Assembly (NCBI GenBank): GCA_030765605.1
Contig: JAVCCG010000085.1
Span: forward strand, 1 to 64,000
DNA from: Candidatus Alcyoniella australis
GTDB lineage: Bacteria > Lernaellota > Lernaellaia > JAVCCG01 > Alcyoniellaceae
Direction: 5' to 3'
DNA: 64,000 nt
The notes under the pieces are model-generated. The model had not been told where the DNA came from and did not search any database. It saw only the letters and a program-made list of their open reading frames with translations. A program made the translations under genes and the position numbers. This document shows, in pieces, positions 25,321 to 37,307 of the stretch (position 1 is the stretch's first letter; every line of letters begins with the position of its first letter).

Positions 25321-26652
25321 GTGAACAACGCCCGTTTTGCCCGAAAAACGGTATTTATACTGTGCATGGCCTTGCTGCTGCTCACGCCGCTGAGTGCCGA
25401 AGCGCGCTTCACCATCGACTTCATCAACCAGACCCTGGACAAGATCCCGGTGGCCGTGCCCGAGTTCTACAACATGGGCACCGGCGCCAATAATGGCGAC
25501 CTGGCGCAGCAGGCCACGCAGATCATGGTCGACGACCTGCACTTGTCGGGCTATTTCAGCGTGCGCAATCCCGCGCTGTACATCGAGGATCGTTCCACGG
25601 CCGGGATTACGCCCGAGACCATCGACTTCTACGACTGGAAGCTGATCAACGCCGAGCTGCTGATCAAGGCCGGCTTCACGGTGAGCGAGGGCAAGCTGAC
25701 CATGGAGCTGCGGCTCTACGACGTGTTCAACGGCTCGCTGATGCTCGGCAAAACCTACCAGGGCCGTCCCGAGGACTACCCGGAGATGGTCCACCGCTTC
25801 GGCAACGAGATTGTCTATCTGGTCACGGGCCAGGAGGGGATCTTCGGCACCAAGGTCGTGTTCTTGCGCGGTACGGGCGACAACCAAGAGATCTACACGG
25901 TCGGCATCGACGGCCGCAACCTGACGCGGATCACGGCCAACAACGTGGGCGACCTCAGCCCGGTGTGGGACTCCGCGGGAGAACGGATCTATTACGTCAG
26001 CTATCTGGACGGCACGACCAAGATCTACTCGGTCAGCGCCGAAGGAGGCCGGCCCAAGCTGGCCGTGGGGTACGAAGGGCTCAACGCCACTCCCTCGATC
26101 TCGCCCAACGGCAAGCGGATGGCGATGACGCTGTCCAAGGACGGCAACTCCGAAATATACACTTCGAACCTCGATGGCCGCGCCCTGCGGCGTCTGACCG
26201 CCTCCTGGTCGATTGAGGTCAGCCCCTGCTGGTCGCCCGAGGGCAATGAGCTGGTGTTCATCTCCGACCGCTCGGGCACTCCCCAGGTCTACAAGATGGC
26301 CGACGACGGCAGCGAAGTGCGGCGTCTGACCTTCGAGGGCGGCTACAATCAGACGCCGGAATGGTCCCCTACCGGCGATAAAATCTGCTACTCGGGCCGT
26401 TCAATGGGCACGTACGACATCTTCGTGATGAACGCCGACGGCTCGTATCGCTTCAATCTAACCGAGGGCGTGGGGAGCAACGAGGATCCTTCGTGGAGCC
26501 CCGATGGCCGAGCGATCGTATTCAGCTCTACCAGAGGCGGAAGAGGCCGCACGCTGTGGATAATGAACATTGACGGCAGCTATACAAAACAGTTGACAAC
26601 CCCAGGGGGATTTGATACTTCTCCGTCGTGGGCTCCTAGACTACTCAAATGA
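25321..26652 (+). CDS. tolB: TolB, periplasmic beta-propeller protein
   Basis: GTG at 25321 follows GGAGG and AGGA sites. The 443-aa protein has a signal peptide (TVFILCMALLLLTPLSAEA), the N-terminal TolB domain (IPVAVPEFYN, MVDDLHLSGYFSVRNP) and a propeller with repeated WD40-like units: SPVWDSAGERIYYVS, TPSISPNGKRMAMTLS, SPCWSPEGNELVFISD, TPEWSPTGDKICYSG and DPSWSPDGRAIVFSS. TolB binds Pal and TolA. The stop slightly overlaps an open frame that leads to pal. Confidence 0.93.
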   Translation: MNNARFARKTVFILCMALLLLTPLSAEARFTIDFINQTLDKIPVAVPEFYNMGTGANNGDLAQQATQIMVDDLHLSGYFSVRNPALYIEDRSTAGITPETIDFYDWKLINAELLIKAGFTVSEGKLTMELRLYDVFNGSLMLGKTYQGRPEDYPEMVHRFGNEIVYLVTGQEGIFGTKVVFLRGTGDNQEIYTVGIDGRNLTRITANNVGDLSPVWDSAGERIYYVSYLDGTTKIYSVSAEGGRPKLAVGYEGLNATPSISPNGKRMAMTLSKDGNSEIYTSNLDGRALRRLTASWSIEVSPCWSPEGNELVFISDRSGTPQVYKMADDGSEVRRLTFEGGYNQTPEWSPTGDKICYSGRSMGTYDIFVMNADGSYRFNLTEGVGSNEDPSWSPDGRAIVFSSTRGGRGRTLWIMNIDGSYTKQLTTPGGFDTSPSWAPRLLK

Positions 26653-26759
26653 ATAAGTGCGCCATAACCCAGGGACTCTACAAAAGAAATTCGATTGGCT
26701 GGTTATCCGAAAGGGTATTAAACAGCAGTATTTCCATAATTCCGCAAGGAGGTAATTGC

Positions 26760-27434
26760 ATGAAGACCACTATCCGTATTGCGATGGTGTTGTCCATGGT
26801 CTTCCTGATGGCGATGTTTGTCGGTTGTAAGAAGTGTGAGCCGACCATGCTTGACGGAGCGAAAACGGCCATTGCCGACGCCAAGGCCTGCGGCGCCGCC
26901 CAGTACGCCCCGGACAGCCTGATGGCTGCCGAGGACGCTCTGGCTGAAGCCGAGGCGCTGTGCGCGGATAAGAAGGTGGACGAGGCAAAGGTCAAGGGGC
27001 TGGCGGCCGAGCAACTCGGCAAGAAAGCCCTGAATGATTGCGAGGCCGCCAAGGTGCCGCCTCCTCCTCCGCCTCCGCCTCCGCCGCCTCCGCCTCCGCC
27101 CCCTGCTGACATGGAAACGATCCTGTTCGACTTCGACGATTACAGTGTTCGTTCCGATCAGCAGATGATGCTGAACCAGAACGTGGGTACGGCAAAGCAG
27201 AACGGTGCGATGATGTGGGTACTCGAGGGCCATTGCGACGAGCGTGGCACCGTAGAGTACAACTTGGCGCTCGGCGATCGCCGCGCCAACTCGGTGAAGA
27301 ACTTCATGGTGAGCGCCGGTGTCGCCCCTGGACGCTTGACCACCGTGAGCTTCGGCGAGAGCAAACCTGCTGACCCGGGCCACAACGAAGCCGCCTGGGG
27401 TATGAACCGGCGGGTGGAGTTCAAGGAAAAGTAA
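26760..27434 (+). CDS. pal: Pal peptidoglycan-associated lipoprotein with polyproline tract
   Basis: ATG at 26760 has a perfect AAGGAGGT site; the longer open frame from 26649 is not used. The 224-aa protein has lipobox MFVGC (Cys23), a helical Cys-containing DUF4398-like segment (about 30-98), an uninterrupted run of 16 prolines and an OmpA/Pal domain (ILFDFDDYSVRSDQ, GHCDERGTVEYNLALGDRRANSVKNFM, MNRRVEF). It anchors the outer membrane to peptidoglycan. The extra domain and Pro16 spacer are unusual. Pro16 would need EF-P for efficient translation. Confidence 0.93.
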   Translation: MKTTIRIAMVLSMVFLMAMFVGCKKCEPTMLDGAKTAIADAKACGAAQYAPDSLMAAEDALAEAEALCADKKVDEAKVKGLAAEQLGKKALNDCEAAKVPPPPPPPPPPPPPPPPADMETILFDFDDYSVRSDQQMMLNQNVGTAKQNGAMMWVLEGHCDERGTVEYNLALGDRRANSVKNFMVSAGVAPGRLTTVSFGESKPADPGHNEAAWGMNRRVEFKEK

Positions 27435-27453
27435 ACGACTTGTTCTCCGGCGG

Positions 27454-27480
27454 GGTCCCCGGTGCAACACACCGGGGACC
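27454..27480 (+). promoter_or_regulatory. Strong RNA hairpin between pal and cpoB
   Basis: GGTCCCCGGTG (27454-27464) and CACCGGGGACC (27470-27480) form a perfect 11-bp stem with a 5-base loop. No T run follows. It probably stabilises the pal 3' end, or attenuates transcription, to make Pal in excess of CpoB. Confidence 0.6.
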
Positions 27481-27506
27481 TCGCATATCAGCATTGTGGT
27501 AAACCG

Positions 27507-28310
27507 ATGTTTTCAAACCGTAGCGAACTGTCCCGTCTATTACCGCTCATCGCCGCGATCTGCGCGCTGATTATCCTTCTTCCGGGCTGTATCAAGACCC
27601 GATACACGATCGTTCTGGAACAACAGGTGTCAGACCTACAGGTGCGCGTCGACGAGCTCGAGCGGCAGAACCAAGAGCTGCGCTCGATCTTCGACAGCAT
27701 CGGCCCGAACATGGCCAGCGCCACCGCCGACATGGACCGCATTCGCCAGGATCACAGCAAGCTCAGAGGATCGGTCGAGGAGCTTGGGCACGAGCTGGAC
27801 CAGTTCAAGAAAAGCTATCAGGACATCACCCCGCGCGTGGAAAGCGCCGAACGCAGGCTTTCGGCCATAGAAAGCAAGCTGGGAATCAAGACCGACACAA
27901 CCCCGGCGGAAACGCCGCAGCAGCAGAATCAGGGCCCGAACGAGATGGAGTTGCTCAAAGAGGCCGACAACCTATTCCGTGCCGGCAACTACGAGGCGGC
28001 CAAGGCCCGCTATACCGAATTTCTCAAGAAGCACCCCAACTCATCGTCGGTTCCCGACGCGCAGTTCATGCTCGGCGAATGCTTTTTCGAACAGCGCGCC
28101 TACGACTCCGCGATCCTCGAGTACGACAAGGTGGTCACGCGCTACAGCAGCTCGCCGCGGGCGCCCCGGGCCTACCTCAAGCTCGGATTCTCTTTCTACG
28201 AGCTGGGCGAGATGGTCGATGCGCGGATCTTCTTTGAGAAGGTAATCAAAGACTACCCGGGCACCGAAGAGGCCGAACTGGCCAAGAAGAAACTCGACCT
28301 GATCCGCTGA
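27507..28310 (+). CDS. cpoB: CpoB/YbgF-like Tol-associated coiled-coil TPR lipoprotein
   Basis: ATG at 27507 gives 267 aa. The signal ends LLPGC (Cys28), so unlike E. coli CpoB it appears lipidated. A coiled coil follows (about 40-125, LEQQVSDLQVRVDELERQNQEL) and then TPR repeats with the Tol-Pal YbgF pattern: LFRAGNYEAAKARYTEFLKKHPNSS, YDSAILEYDKVVTRY, MVDARIFFEKVIKDYPG. In E. coli CpoB coordinates PBP1B with the Tol machine at division. Last gene of the tol-pal block. The open frame starts at 27462, but the hairpin occupies that part. Confidence 0.88.
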   Translation: MFSNRSELSRLLPLIAAICALIILLPGCIKTRYTIVLEQQVSDLQVRVDELERQNQELRSIFDSIGPNMASATADMDRIRQDHSKLRGSVEELGHELDQFKKSYQDITPRVESAERRLSAIESKLGIKTDTTPAETPQQQNQGPNEMELLKEADNLFRAGNYEAAKARYTEFLKKHPNSSSVPDAQFMLGECFFEQRAYDSAILEYDKVVTRYSSSPRAPRAYLKLGFSFYELGEMVDARIFFEKVIKDYPGTEEAELAKKKLDLIR

Positions 28311-28354
28311 ACAGCCCCCGTAGATAAACATCCCCAATCGTTAGTCTTGGAATC

Positions 28355-28474
28355 GCTCGTTGGATTGCGACCTTCTTACTGAGTGAGTTTGGCCGTGCAG
28401 CTCCAAGCTGCCGCGGGGTGGCTCGTTGGTTGACGACCTTCGCACTGCGCGAATTTTGTGGCAGCTCAAAGGTG
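28355..28474. repeat. Two tandem 66-bp units of a dispersed intergenic repeat
   Basis: Units beginning GCTCGTTGG at 28355 and 28421 resemble each other (both contain CGACCTTC, ACTG and an AGCTC hairpin). The segment 28407-28452 matches 40939-40984 at 37 of 46 positions without gaps. Both loci are convergent intergenic spaces. This looks like a REP-type family placed at gene 3' ends. Confidence 0.55.
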
Positions 28475-29404
28475 CTAGTAGCAGCCCTCGTCCGGCTCGG
28501 TATAAGGATAGCCCCAGGCCTCGAATTCGATGATCTCGTACTCGTTGTACAGTGGGAACGCCGAGTCCGAGTGCTGGAGCAAAATCGCCACCCACCAACC
28601 GCCGAAGGGCGTTGGCAGGTCGAATTCCTCGGTCCCGCCCTGACCGTTGGTCTCCACGTAGACCGTCACCCAGTCGTCCTCGACCGGCTCGGTGGCCGCA
28701 TAGCGGTCGGGGTTGACGCGAATCTCGTACTCGTCGGCAAAGGCCCGCTCGTCGCTGTTCCAGACGATCTTCAGCTGTTCGATCTGGATGTAATCGTCGA
28801 GGTAGACCTTGAGCCACTGCGGATTGAGGTGGTTCTCCGAGGAATCCCAGCGGGTCCCCGCATCGCCGTCCACGGCCTTGTCCGGCGAGTTCTGCGGACT
28901 CCCCGAGGACGTGGAGCTGGACGTGGCCGCCTTCTCAAAGGCCTGGTTGGTCGGATCGTCGTTTTCGATCTGCTCGATCTGCGCGATCGTCGGATCGGAA
29001 ACGTTCTCAGCCGCGTCAGTGGCCGTAACCGCCAGGGTATTGGTGCTCAGCGGATCGAGGTAAACCGTCACGCACCACGAGCCGTCGACCTCGACCACCG
29101 TGTTGGCGTCGGCCAGTCCGCCGGTGATCTCGACCCGTGAGCCGGCCTCGGCCAAACCGGTGATGGTCTGCAACCCCAGATGCGTCGGACTGAGCACCGG
29201 ATCGACCAGCGGCGGATCGGGCGGCGTTGTATCGGGCGGCTGTTCGTCGTCGTCGTCGTCAACATCGTCGTCAAGGTCGTCGTCATCGTCGTCGGAGTCG
29301 GTGTCCGTCGAATCGCGACAGGCAACGCTGAAGGCCAAAAGCATCGCGAGCAGCGCTACCAGCAGCCACAACGACACCATGGAGAAACGTATCTGATTTT
29401 TCAT
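28475..29404 (-). CDS. Asp-tract lipoprotein with Ig-like and discoidin-like domains (paralogue A)
   Basis: ATG at 29404 has a GGGGTG site; 309 aa. The signal ends at a Cys (AFSVAC) and is followed at once by a long Asp run with a Pro-rich spacer (PPDTTPPDPPLVDPVLSPT). Then comes a bacterial Ig-like module (ITGLAEAGSRVEITGG, VTVYLDPLSTNTLAVTATDAAENVSDP) and an F5/8 type C/discoidin-like domain (KAVDGDAGTRWDSS, LKVYLDDYIQIEQLKIVW, WWVAILL). The pair with paralogue B, 2 bases apart, arose by tandem duplication. A surface carbohydrate-binding role is plausible. It ends in a Cys (DEGCY). Confidence 0.75.
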   Translation of the reverse strand: MKNQIRFSMVSLWLLVALLAMLLAFSVACRDSTDTDSDDDDDDLDDDVDDDDDEQPPDTTPPDPPLVDPVLSPTHLGLQTITGLAEAGSRVEITGGLADANTVVEVDGSWCVTVYLDPLSTNTLAVTATDAAENVSDPTIAQIEQIENDDPTNQAFEKAATSSSTSSGSPQNSPDKAVDGDAGTRWDSSENHLNPQWLKVYLDDYIQIEQLKIVWNSDERAFADEYEIRVNPDRYAATEPVEDDWVTVYVETNGQGGTEEFDLPTPFGGWWVAILLQHSDSAFPLYNEYEIIEFEAWGYPYTEPDEGCY

Positions 29405-29406
29405 GT

Positions 29407-30360
29407 TCAACACCCCGGATCGACCGGCCAGTCCTCTGCGGACACGCCGTAGATCTCAAATTCTGCAATTGCGTAACGCGCGCGACCGGTCAGCTCGTTG
29501 ATGTCGCTCCCCTCGAACAGCACTATCGCCACCCAGCGCGCGGTGAACGGTTCGTCGAAATCGATGTATTGCGTACCGCCGGTTCCCATCTGCTCGACGT
29601 GCGCCACGTACCAGTTGGGCTCCTCCAGCGCGCCATCCTCGTGGGGGTCCGGCGGGCTGGGCAGGTCGCTGTAGTAGACCACGTAGTCCGTGGCGAACAT
29701 CGAGGCCTGCCAGACGATCACCGCCCGCTTTACGATCACCGTATCGAGTCGCTTGACCCCGTACCACTGGAGACGCCGGGCCTCCTCGTGAAACGTGTTG
29801 GTGCTGTTGTGCCACCAGGTGGCCGTACTGCCGTCGATCCCCTTGTCGGCCGTGCACTCGGGGCACTCGGTTCCGCTGGTGCTCCCTGCAAAGGCCAACC
29901 CCTCGAGCGACAGGTTCTGCTCCTCGGGACCGGAGTTCGGGTCTTGCACGATGGAGACCAGGGCCGGGTCGCTGATGTTGCCCTCCCTGTCCGTGGCCGT
30001 AATTTCCAGATCGTTGGACGTCGCCTGGTTGAGGCTGACCGTCACGCACCATTCGCCGCCGATGTTGTCCGCGGTTGCGCTCGCCGATTGGGCCCCTCCG
30101 CGCACGTTGATCGCGGCGTCGACTTCGGCCGTGCCGCTGATGCTCTGGACCAGCAGCGGCGTGGGGCTGATCACCGGATCGACGTCGGGCGGATCAGGAG
30201 GTTCAGGCTGATCGTCGTCGTCGTCCGTAGAATCGTCGTCGTCCTCGGCGTTATAGGGGGTCTTATTGTCTCCGGTGCAGCACACGGCCAAAGCCAGGAC
30301 AGCGGCCAGCAGTAGTATTAACAACAGCTTAGCCGACAGATAACTTCGCCTTGGCAACAT
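29407..30360 (-). CDS. Asp-tract lipoprotein with Ig-like and discoidin-like domains (paralogue B)
   Basis: The 317-aa protein has a signal ending LAVCC, then an Asp-tract linker (NAEDDDDSTDDDDDQPEPPDPP without the last two in some splits) leading to VDPVISPTPLLVQSISGTAEVDA. The same Ig-like and discoidin-like order as paralogue A follows (KGIDGSTATWWHNS, RLDTVIVKRAVIVW, RWVAIVLFEG). It also ends in Cys (VDPGC). Sequence between the two copies has diverged greatly apart from domain landmarks, so the duplication is old. Confidence 0.75.
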   Translation of the reverse strand: MLPRRSYLSAKLLLILLLAAVLALAVCCTGDNKTPYNAEDDDDSTDDDDDQPEPPDPPDVDPVISPTPLLVQSISGTAEVDAAINVRGGAQSASATADNIGGEWCVTVSLNQATSNDLEITATDREGNISDPALVSIVQDPNSGPEEQNLSLEGLAFAGSTSGTECPECTADKGIDGSTATWWHNSTNTFHEEARRLQWYGVKRLDTVIVKRAVIVWQASMFATDYVVYYSDLPSPPDPHEDGALEEPNWYVAHVEQMGTGGTQYIDFDEPFTARWVAIVLFEGSDINELTGRARYAIAEFEIYGVSAEDWPVDPGC

Positions 30361-30438
30361 GGTTCCCTCGCGCTTGCGCCCCAGGAAGTGAAACTCGCCG
30401 ATAGTTATTTACAGGATCGTATTTCTTGACCGCCGGTG

Positions 30439-31837
<1,399 letters not shown>

Positions 31838-31848
<11 letters not shown>

Positions 31849-33919
31849 TCGCTTCCCCTGTATGAACCTCGTGGGTTGCCCGTCGATCGGGCAGCCAGAA
31901 CCTGATCAGCGCGCCAGGACCATCGGGCTGCGCAGCCTCGATTATACCGCCGTGGGCCTCGACAATCCGTCGGCAGGTCGCCAGGCCCAGTCCGGTACCG
32001 CCGCGCCGCTTGGTGTAAAACGGTGTAAAGATTTTATCGTGGTCCGCCGGGTCGATGCCCGGTCCGTCGTCGCGCACCGCAAACAGCACGCCATCGCTCC
32101 CTGCCCTGACCTGACGGCCGATGGCAAGCTCGATGCGCACCTCGCGCCCAGCAGCGATCTGCGCGGCGTTGAGCACCAGGTTGATCAGCACCTGCCCGAC
32201 CTGCTCGGGGTCGGCGTAGAGTTCGCCCGTCGGATCGCCGTGCTCCTGGCAGCTCAGCTGAGCGCGGGCCAGCGCCGGGTCGGCGCGCAGCAGCTCGCAG
32301 GTGCGCCGGGCCAGTGACAACGGGTCGAAGCGTTCGCGTCGCAGCGGCGAGGGGCGCGCATAATCGAGAAACCGTTCGAGCACGGCCTTGAGCCGGTCGG
32401 TATCCTCGAGAACGATGCGCAGCCACTGGCGCTGCTGCTCGGGCAGCTCCTGGGCGTCGATCATCTGCGCCGCGCCGCTGAGCGAGCCCAACGGATTCTT
32501 CAGCTCGTGGGCCAGGCCCGCGGCCATCTGTCCCATGGCCGCCAGCCGTTCGCTGTGTCTAAACTCAGCCAGCACCTGCAGGCTGTCGAGCTTGAGGCCG
32601 ATCTGGTCGCCCAACGCGCGCAACACATCGAGCTCCTCCGCACCGTAGGCCCCGGCGCGCTGGGGAGCCAGCAGCCAAGCGGCGAGCAGCCTGCCTCGAG
32701 CTCGAATCGGCACCGCGACCTCGTACCCGGCGTCCTTGAGCAAGGTACGCACGGCCTCGAGCGCCACGCGCTCGTCCCTGCGTCCTCTGCCCAGGGCGTC
32801 GTAGATCTGCTCGCCCAGTCCGGCGAGCGTCAATACCGCGCGACTCGAGGCAAGCTGTGTCACCAGCCCCGACGAACCATGAATCTGCGGCCCGGGCACA
32901 TCGGAAAACGGATCGAGCTCCCCGCCCTCGCTCACCGCGTAAAGCGCCGCCCCCTTGGCCCCCACGCCACGCGCAAGCTCCGAGGAAACGAAGCGCGCCA
33001 ACTGTTGCGGTTCGGTGAGCGTCACGGTCTCGGATTGCAGGCGGCTGAGCATCCGGCCCATCACCAGCCGGTCGCGCTGAAACAGGCCGCTGACTCCGCG
33101 GGCGATGCGTCCCACCAGCGGCTCGTAGAGCAACAGCACCATGAACCCGGCGGCGAAGATCGACAGCACGAAACGCAACGGTTCGCTTCCCGCCCAGTAG
33201 ACCAGCAGGCCGAACACCAGCGCCAGCACCAGCGCCGAGGCGGCGAACGCCGCGAGCTTGCCCAGCAGCTCGGCCAGGGAGAGTCGCGAGCGCTCGACAG
33301 CGGCCAGGTAGAACACGTAGAGAAACAGCACCTGCGAAAGCGCTGCCAGCGCCTGCCAGGTCTCGCTGTCGAACCACAGCACAGCCGCGTTGAGAGTCCA
33401 GGCCAACAGCCCGGCGCCAAAGGTCCACCACTGCTGCCGTCGAACCAGGGCCGAGGGCTCGGACAGCGAACGGACGAGGATCATCCCCAGCACCAGCAGG
33501 GTGGAGCCGAACAGATACAGCGCCCGCGCCGCGGGCCAGGCGTGCGGGTATTGCCGCTCGAGGGTTTCGATCGACCTGCCCAGCAGGTCGACCGGGCTCC
33601 AGAGGTGCGAGAGGCCCACAACGAATACCAGCGCCAGGCTGACTCTCAGGGTCCACTTCAGCCGCACGCCGCCCACGCCGAGCATTGAGGCGATCAGCGC
33701 CAGCAACGCCAACGGCAGCAGCAGCCCGCCGAAAAACGACAGCTCGCCCCACGCTCCGCTCAACCGTTGCAGCACGATCCCCAAATGGATCAGCAGCAGC
33801 GCCAGGCAGACCAGGGCGAACGGTCGGCGCAGCCGCCCGGCGCGTCTGCCCGCAGCCAGCACGGCGATGATCAGGATCGCCAGCGCGGCGAAGATTCCGG
33901 CCTGGGTCGATGGGTTCAT
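31838..33919 (-). CDS. Membrane sensor histidine kinase with GAF domain (PrsK-like layout)
   Basis: The 693-aa protein has seven to eight N-terminal membrane segments (to about residue 275), a GAF-like domain (about 300-455), HisKA with AHELKNPLGSLSGAAQMI and a HATPase with VLINLVLNAAQIA, RDDGPGIDP and GTGLGLATCRRIVEAHGG. This order resembles the PrsK kinases paired with PrsR in PEP-CTERM/exopolysaccharide systems, but no PEP-CTERM protein is seen here. The start overlaps the amrS stop (ATGA). It pairs with the NtrC-type regulator downstream. Confidence 0.88.
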
Positions 33920-34913
33920 CGCAGCATTTTGGCGTCGGCGCCGCAGTCGCCGCAGCAGCCGCCCTCAAGCCGCTCGATGCGCACCGAGTAGCCTGAGCGC
34001 CGCACCAGCTTGGCCCCGCAGTTGTAGCAGTCGGTGTCTGCGCCCGTGGCCGAGGCCACGTTGCCCAAGTAGACGTAGCGCAGACGCTCGCGCGCGATCT
34101 GCAATGCCCGCTGCAACCGCGGCAGCGGTGTGGGCGGCGTCTCGCGCCGGTAGTTGGGAAAGTAGCGCGAGATGTGGAACGGAATCGACGGATCGACCGT
34201 GGCCAGCCAGCGCGTCAGGTCGCGCATCTCGGACTCGGAGTCGTTGAGGTCGGTCACCAGCAGCGTGGTGACCTCGACGTGCACCCCAAGCTCCACCGCG
34301 CGCTCGATGTTGCGCCGCACCGTGTCCAGCCGTCCGGAGCAGACCTCGTGGTAGAACTCCTGACGGAAGCTTTTAAGGTCGATGTTCATTGCGTCGCTCA
34401 GCGAGCAGATGCGGTCCCAAGGGTCGGGCTCGGCATAGCCGTTGGTCACCAGTATGTTGAGCAGCCCCTGTTCGCGCACCAGCGGCATCACGTCCATCAG
34501 GTACTCGAACCAAACCACCGGCTCGTTGTAGGTGTAGGCCAGACCCACGCTGCCCTCGCGTCCGGCGTTGTCGGCCAGTTCACGGGCCGCAACCCGGCGT
34601 CCCGCGTCGCGCTCTGCGCCGTTTTTCAGCGACCAGTTCTGGCAAAAATCGCAATCCAGCGTGCAGCCCAAACCGCCCACCGAGAGTACACGCGATCCGG
34701 GCCGAACGTGATACAGCGGCTTCTTCTCGATCGGGTCCAGGGCGCTGGAGGCGATCACGCCGTAGTTGTCGGCGAGCAGCACTCCGGCGTCGTTGAGCCG
34801 CGTTGTGCATTGGCCACGTTTGCCAGGTGCGATCAGGCAGTGCCGCGGGCAGAGCAGGCAGCGATACACGCCGTTGCCCAGTTCCTCGTAATATTCAGCG
34901 CGCTTGGTCTCCA

Positions 34914-34917
<4 letters not shown>
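33916..34917 (-). CDS. amrS: AmmeMemoRadiSam-system radical SAM enzyme AmrS
   Basis: ATG at 34917 overlaps the acylphosphatase stop and has GGAG upstream; the longer open frame to 35004 is a shadow. The 333-aa protein has an N-terminal zinc-ribbon-like motif (CLLCPRHC), the radical SAM motif CTLDCDFCQNW, AYTYNEPVVWFEY and a C-terminal CYNCGAKLVRR followed by a CCGDCG tail. This is the pyruvate-formate-lyase-activating-like branch that partners AMMECR1 and MEMO1 homologues. Those partners are not adjacent, but an AMMECR1-like domain occurs in the lipoprotein at 60224. Confidence 0.88.
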
Positions 34918-37228
<2,311 letters not shown>

Positions 37229-37307
37229 TTACATCGTCCGCGCAGCTTCAATAATCAGGCAGCAGATGCACGGACCGATCGAAATAGGATAGAATCGAAA
37301 AAGCTGT

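Noticed and set aside
29220-29300. GTC/CGT trinucleotide microsatellite as a regulatory repeat
   Set aside because: It is the coding sequence of the Asp-tract stalk on the minus strand, so protein-level selection explains it.
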